NCBI RefSeq assembly: GCF_905147045.1
Contig: NC_065907.1
Location: 10,106,001 to 10,170,000, forward strand
Origin: Nymphalis io
Lineage: Eukaryota > Arthropoda > Insecta > Lepidoptera > Nymphalidae
Direction of reading: 5' to 3'
Length of the DNA: 64,000 nt
A model generated the notes under the pieces. It saw only the letters and a list, made by a program, of their open reading frames with translations, was not told where the DNA came from and ran no database searches. Position numbers and translations under genes: made by a program. Positions 60,395 through 64,000 of this stretch are shown piece by piece. How positions within the stretch are numbered: position 1 is the first letter of the stretch; every line of letters begins with the position of its first letter.

Positions 60395-60913
60395 CATATA
60401 ACAAGTTATTCGAAGTAATGACCTCTATCCTTCTAACGATGAAGAATTTCCTAATAAATAATTAATATTGAATTCATTTTTTATTCAAAAACCTAACTTC
60501 TAAAAGTCGTAATAGGACCCATAAAATCAATTCTCCCCTCATTAAAACGAATACTTATATAATTATTTTACAATTATATTATTAAAAAATAATTAAAAAT
60601 GGTGTTATGTGAAACAATATAACCTAATGATGAACATTAAATATTTTAATATTTACTTATTATTTAGGATATTTCATAAAACATAGGTTTAAGTAATACA
60701 TATAATTAACAAAAAATACATTGACTGGCCTTACTCAAAGGTCGCTACGATCAATTTTCATAGAGGTTTCACTTAATTATTGTCATTAATAATTTTAAAA
60801 AAACCTCTATGCAGATAGTGCACAAGTGTATAAGAAGTTGATTTAAATATTATTATAAAACATTTTACATTTTTTTTAATGTACTTAGTGACTAAATGTA
60901 TTGAAATAAGCCT

Positions 60914-62038
60914 TTTTTTTATATTCGCCGGGAGGGCAAATGACTCTACTCCACCTAATGGTAAGTGGTAGTAGAGTCCAAACGCGACGACGGCCAGTAC
61001 AGACGGGAAAAACGTTCTGCACTAGCCGCCTTCGCCTTGCCGGCCCGCAAGATGCCTCTTCACGCCTCATTTGAAGGAACCCAGGTTGTAAGAGGAGGGG
61101 AACACGTGAGCTGGTAAGGAATTCCATTTCTTGGAAGTGCGACAAAGAAAGGAGTTGTCAAATTTCTTTGTTCGCAATGGAATTGATGTCACAGTTAGTC
61201 GGTGACATCGAGAACCGGCTCGCGTGGACTTAAGAAGGAAGGGGGAAGCAGGAATTAGAGAGAATAATTCCTCAGAGTACTCGCCGTGATACAGTCGATA
61301 GAAAGCGCTCAGTGCTGCTATCTCACGACGCAATTGTAAAGGTTCAAGGGTGTTTGTGACCTTTACGTCGCCAATAATGCGCACTGCACGTCGCTGCATC
61401 CGGTCCAAGGCCTCCAGTAGGTACTTAGCGGAGCCATCCCAAAGGTGCGAGCAATATTCCACGCAAGACCGTACCTATGTTTTGTACAGCAGGCACAGTT
61501 GTTGTGGAGTGAAAAAACGCCGCACCTTGTTCAGAACTCCGAGTTTCCGTGAAGCTGTTTTTATAACAGCCTCGATGTAATCCCTTGAACTAAGGTCGCA
61601 GCGAACGTCAATCCCCAGCATGGCGATTTTGCTTTGTATCACCAGCGGAGTACCACAGAGGGAGGGAAGAGGGGAAAATGCTGACTTTATCGCTGTGAGA
61701 GCGCATACCTGTGTTTTCTTGGCATTAAACTCAACAAGATTATCAGAGCCCCAGTTGGCGATGAGCTCTAATGTCCTATCGAGTTCAATGACAAGATTCT
61801 TCCGCCTCTCCTCAATTTCCGCTCGCCCAGCCACTGCGCGTCCGTTGTATCCACCATGCACTGTACTGTCGTCTGCATAGCAATGTATGTTCCCAAGAGA
61901 GAGCATATCATTGATATGCAAAAGAAAGAGTGTGGGAGATAGCACAGATCCCTGGGGGACCCCAGCATTCACTACATAGAATTGTGAAGCGCAACCATCA
62001 ACTAAAACACGAAGGCTACGCTTGTGCCCATAATTAAT
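60914..62038 (-). mobile_element. LINE A copy in unit 4, with a nonsense change
   Basis: Same site and truncation as in units 1 and 2. Within LYKTQVRS the Gln codon has become TAG (near 61477), splitting the RT frame into 61475-61972 and 61067-61462. Confidence 0.9.
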
Positions 62039-62157
62039 TAAGCCTATAATTACTAGGATCGCTTCTGTAATCAGTTTGAAAAATTCGTAATACTTTACTA
62101 GTTTTCAACAGATCAGGAAATGATCCTGAGTCTACATACATTTATTAAAAATTAAAG

Positions 62158-62343
62158 TTAAATTATGTATGGTATTAACAATATGTACAGAAATAGCCCA
62201 TCAGTCATTATTCTGCTTGGTTCATAATATTTGCGTATTAGATTAAAAGATTTAAATAAAGTAACCAGCTTGAGGATTAACATCGTTTCTTTTATCAAGT
62301 CTACGTTGAAATCGCCACACACCACTAATACAAATATTCTCAA
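62158..62343 (-). pseudogene. Old LINE endonuclease fragment, unit 4
   Basis: Same relic as in units 1 and 2 (CGDFNVDLIKE). Confidence 0.62.
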
Positions 62344-63112
62344 GCAAAATAAAATCTCCTAGAGGGGTACGTATGCCCCCTATACGCAGACTATCGCTGA
62401 TTCCACACAGGATACTTTTCCAGAACGCTCGATAGAGAGAGCCTAATTGTCTTTTATTTTTACGAACGTACTTGACAAGGTAACATTTTTTATATTAATT
62501 ATATCAAAGCTTTTAAGCCAGTGCTTAGTAATACATAAACGAGAGTTTTATAACGCTCCAGTATAATCTCGTACACGAAAACCTTGCACCCATTTTGGCA
62601 TTCAATGACGTTGATTAATTCGATCAATTGAATTTTTAAAAGCGTTTATTTCACTTGGAATGTTTCGTAGTTATTTTGCATCAAATCATGCAAGCTGAAT
62701 TATACTACCTCTTCATGTCTTACAGAGATTAAATTATAAACGTTGGTTAAGCTCCAATGACTATGTATTTATATTCACGGGACTCCACAACCAGTATTTG
62801 CTACAGACGAACATAATACCGACAGTTTCTCTTAAAGGGCATGGAATTAAATCAACTACAATACGTTTGTAAAGTATTAAGCTCTAGTTGTAAAAGAACC
62901 AGTTGCAACAAATTAATACATTTTCATTCATTCATTCATAAAAGGGTAGACTACGTCTACACTTCGTACCAATATTTAAAAAAACAATTAACAGTGAGGA
63001 TGTGATCTCCTTAATTCATTGCTTGTAATTTTATAAATATTTTTAATTTCCATCGACCTTTCCCAACATTTTAGTTATATAGTATATGATACGGAAGAAT
63101 TCACATTCAGAA

Positions 63113-63668
63113 GACCTGCAGGCTGGCGACATCTCAGTCGTGAGACTAGCGTCCCCTCTCTCATACAGCCCTTTTATACAGAGAACTCCAATTCCGACGC
63201 CGCAAACATACATCCCTAATGGCCTAACTCTGGCGCAAGGCGGTTGGGGTCGTGGCAATGTGAGTTAATCGATTAATATTTTTTAATTTTCCTTCTATTC
63301 AAACACATTCACTTCGTGTTACGTTTTTGTTTGGAAAACATGTATCAAATTACGTAAATACGTTATTCTCATTGTTACAGTTCTCAAGCTCTCTCAGCAT
63401 TTCTCTAGTGAGAACGGTCAGTGGAAATCATTGCGGCATCAACCTACCGACCAACCAGACGACTTTCAACTCCACTGCTAACCTCCTCTGCGGAACTCTT
63501 ATTAGCAGTTTGAACTCGACCAACACAGACGGCGGCAGTCCCTGGTTCTTCGGCAACATCACAGTGGGCGTCGTTTCCGTACTCGACTACGGAAACACAT
63601 CCTGGTCTCACATCGTCGCCACCCCGGTCGCTTCTTTCACCAACTGGATCATCAGAACCGTTGTGTAA
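63113..63668 (+). pseudogene. SPH-3e: truncated copy lacking exons 1, 2 and part of 3
   Basis: It matches the family from GACCTGCAGGCTGGCGACAT in exon 3 (63113-63259) through exon 4 (63381-63668), and has an AATAAA at 63727. The promoter, signal peptide and everything before about residue 96 are missing, so no secreted product is expected. Exon 4 has changes not seen in the other copies: Val to Ile (SSLSIS), Gly to Ser (LISSLN), Gly to Val (VVSVLDYG) and Ala to Val at the penultimate residue. This excess of replacements fits relaxed constraint. Confidence 0.88.
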
Positions 63669-64000
63669 CATATAACAAGTTATTCGAAGTAATGACCTCT
63701 ATCCTTGTAACGATGAAGAATTTACTAATAAAAATAATGATGAACATTAGATATTTTAATATTTACTTATTATTTAAGATATTCCTTAAAAAATAGGTTT
63801 AAGTAATACATATAATTAACAAAAAATACATTGACTGGCCTTACTCAAAAGTCGCTACAATACACATGTATACACATGTATGTAAGAAGTTGAATAAAAT
63901 ATTATTTTAAAATATTAAAAAAAAAAATGTATTACTAGGATCGCTTCTGTTTTCAGTTTTAAAAATTGGTAAAACTTTACAAGATTTCATCAGATCAGGA
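63669..64000. repeat. Unit 5 downstream flank with the LINE A site unoccupied
   Basis: After AATAAA about 170 bases found in the other units are missing. The sequence then follows the unit 3 type (ATTACTAGGATCGCTTCTGT, AAAAATTGGTAAAACTTTAC) without LINE A and without the R1-clade insert, and runs off the window. Confidence 0.75.

Larger units (their letters stand above)
59206..63112 (+). repeat. Tandem unit 4 (about 3.9 kb, right-truncated)
   Basis: It contains SPH-3d, LINE A at the same site as in units 1 and 2, and the endonuclease relic. It stops at GATACGGAAGAATTC (63088-63102), a point inside the usual spacer, where it joins unit 5 through about 10 unmatched bases (63103-63112). Confidence 0.9.

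Noticed and set aside
27908..63668. Bacterial or viral origin of any part of the cluster
   Set aside because: Introns, TATA/initiator promoters, polyadenylation signals and retroelements are all typical of an insect chromosome.

Overview
This is AT-rich animal DNA from a moth or butterfly. The short-interspersed repeats look like those of brush-footed butterflies (Nymphalidae), but that placement is an inference from repeat style. There are short introns with GT-AG borders, TATA and initiator promoters, and AATAAA signals. There are no bacterial operons, CRISPR arrays or intact RNA genes. About 1-23 kb is gene-poor and carries many short repeats: a tRNA-derived SINE ('SINE A', about 300 bp, several copies with exact target duplications), a dispersed element of about 280 bp ('element B'), two further SINE types, and broken LINEs.

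At 23.3-23.9 kb on the minus strand is a two-exon gene for a 100-residue protein with one membrane segment. Its promoter contains a near-consensus NRF-1 site. I do not recognise the protein.

From 27.9 kb to the right edge lies a cluster of chymotrypsin-fold (S1) serine protease homologues that share one four-exon plan. They form a graded series of loss. SPH-1 (minus, 27.9-30.9 kb) keeps the activation site, all three disulfides, Asp102, Asp189 and Ser195, but has His57 changed to Gln and Gly193 changed to Asp. SPH-2 (minus, 31.8-33.4 kb) has lost His57, Ser195, the activation motif and two disulfides. Four complete plus-strand genes (starts at 40665, 46581, 52505 and 59363) and a truncated fifth (63113-63668) encode 239-residue proteins that lack the activation segment altogether, have Ser for His57 and Gly for Ser195, and carry six N-glycosylation sequons. 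They are predicted secreted, glycosylated pseudoproteases. Their role is unknown; binding or decoy roles are typical for such homologues.

The plus-strand genes sit in tandem units of about 5.9, 5.9, 6.9 and 3.9 kb plus a partial unit. Units 1 and 2 are almost identical. Insertions give a relative history: one LINE is at the same site in units 1, 2 and 4 but not 3 or 5; an LTR-element fragment is in units 1 and 2 but not 3; an R1-clade LINE is only in unit 3. Unit 4 is a mosaic of the other types, which suggests gene conversion or unequal exchange. A diverged gene-less spacer (37.7-38.4 and 39.3-40.6 kb) precedes unit 1.
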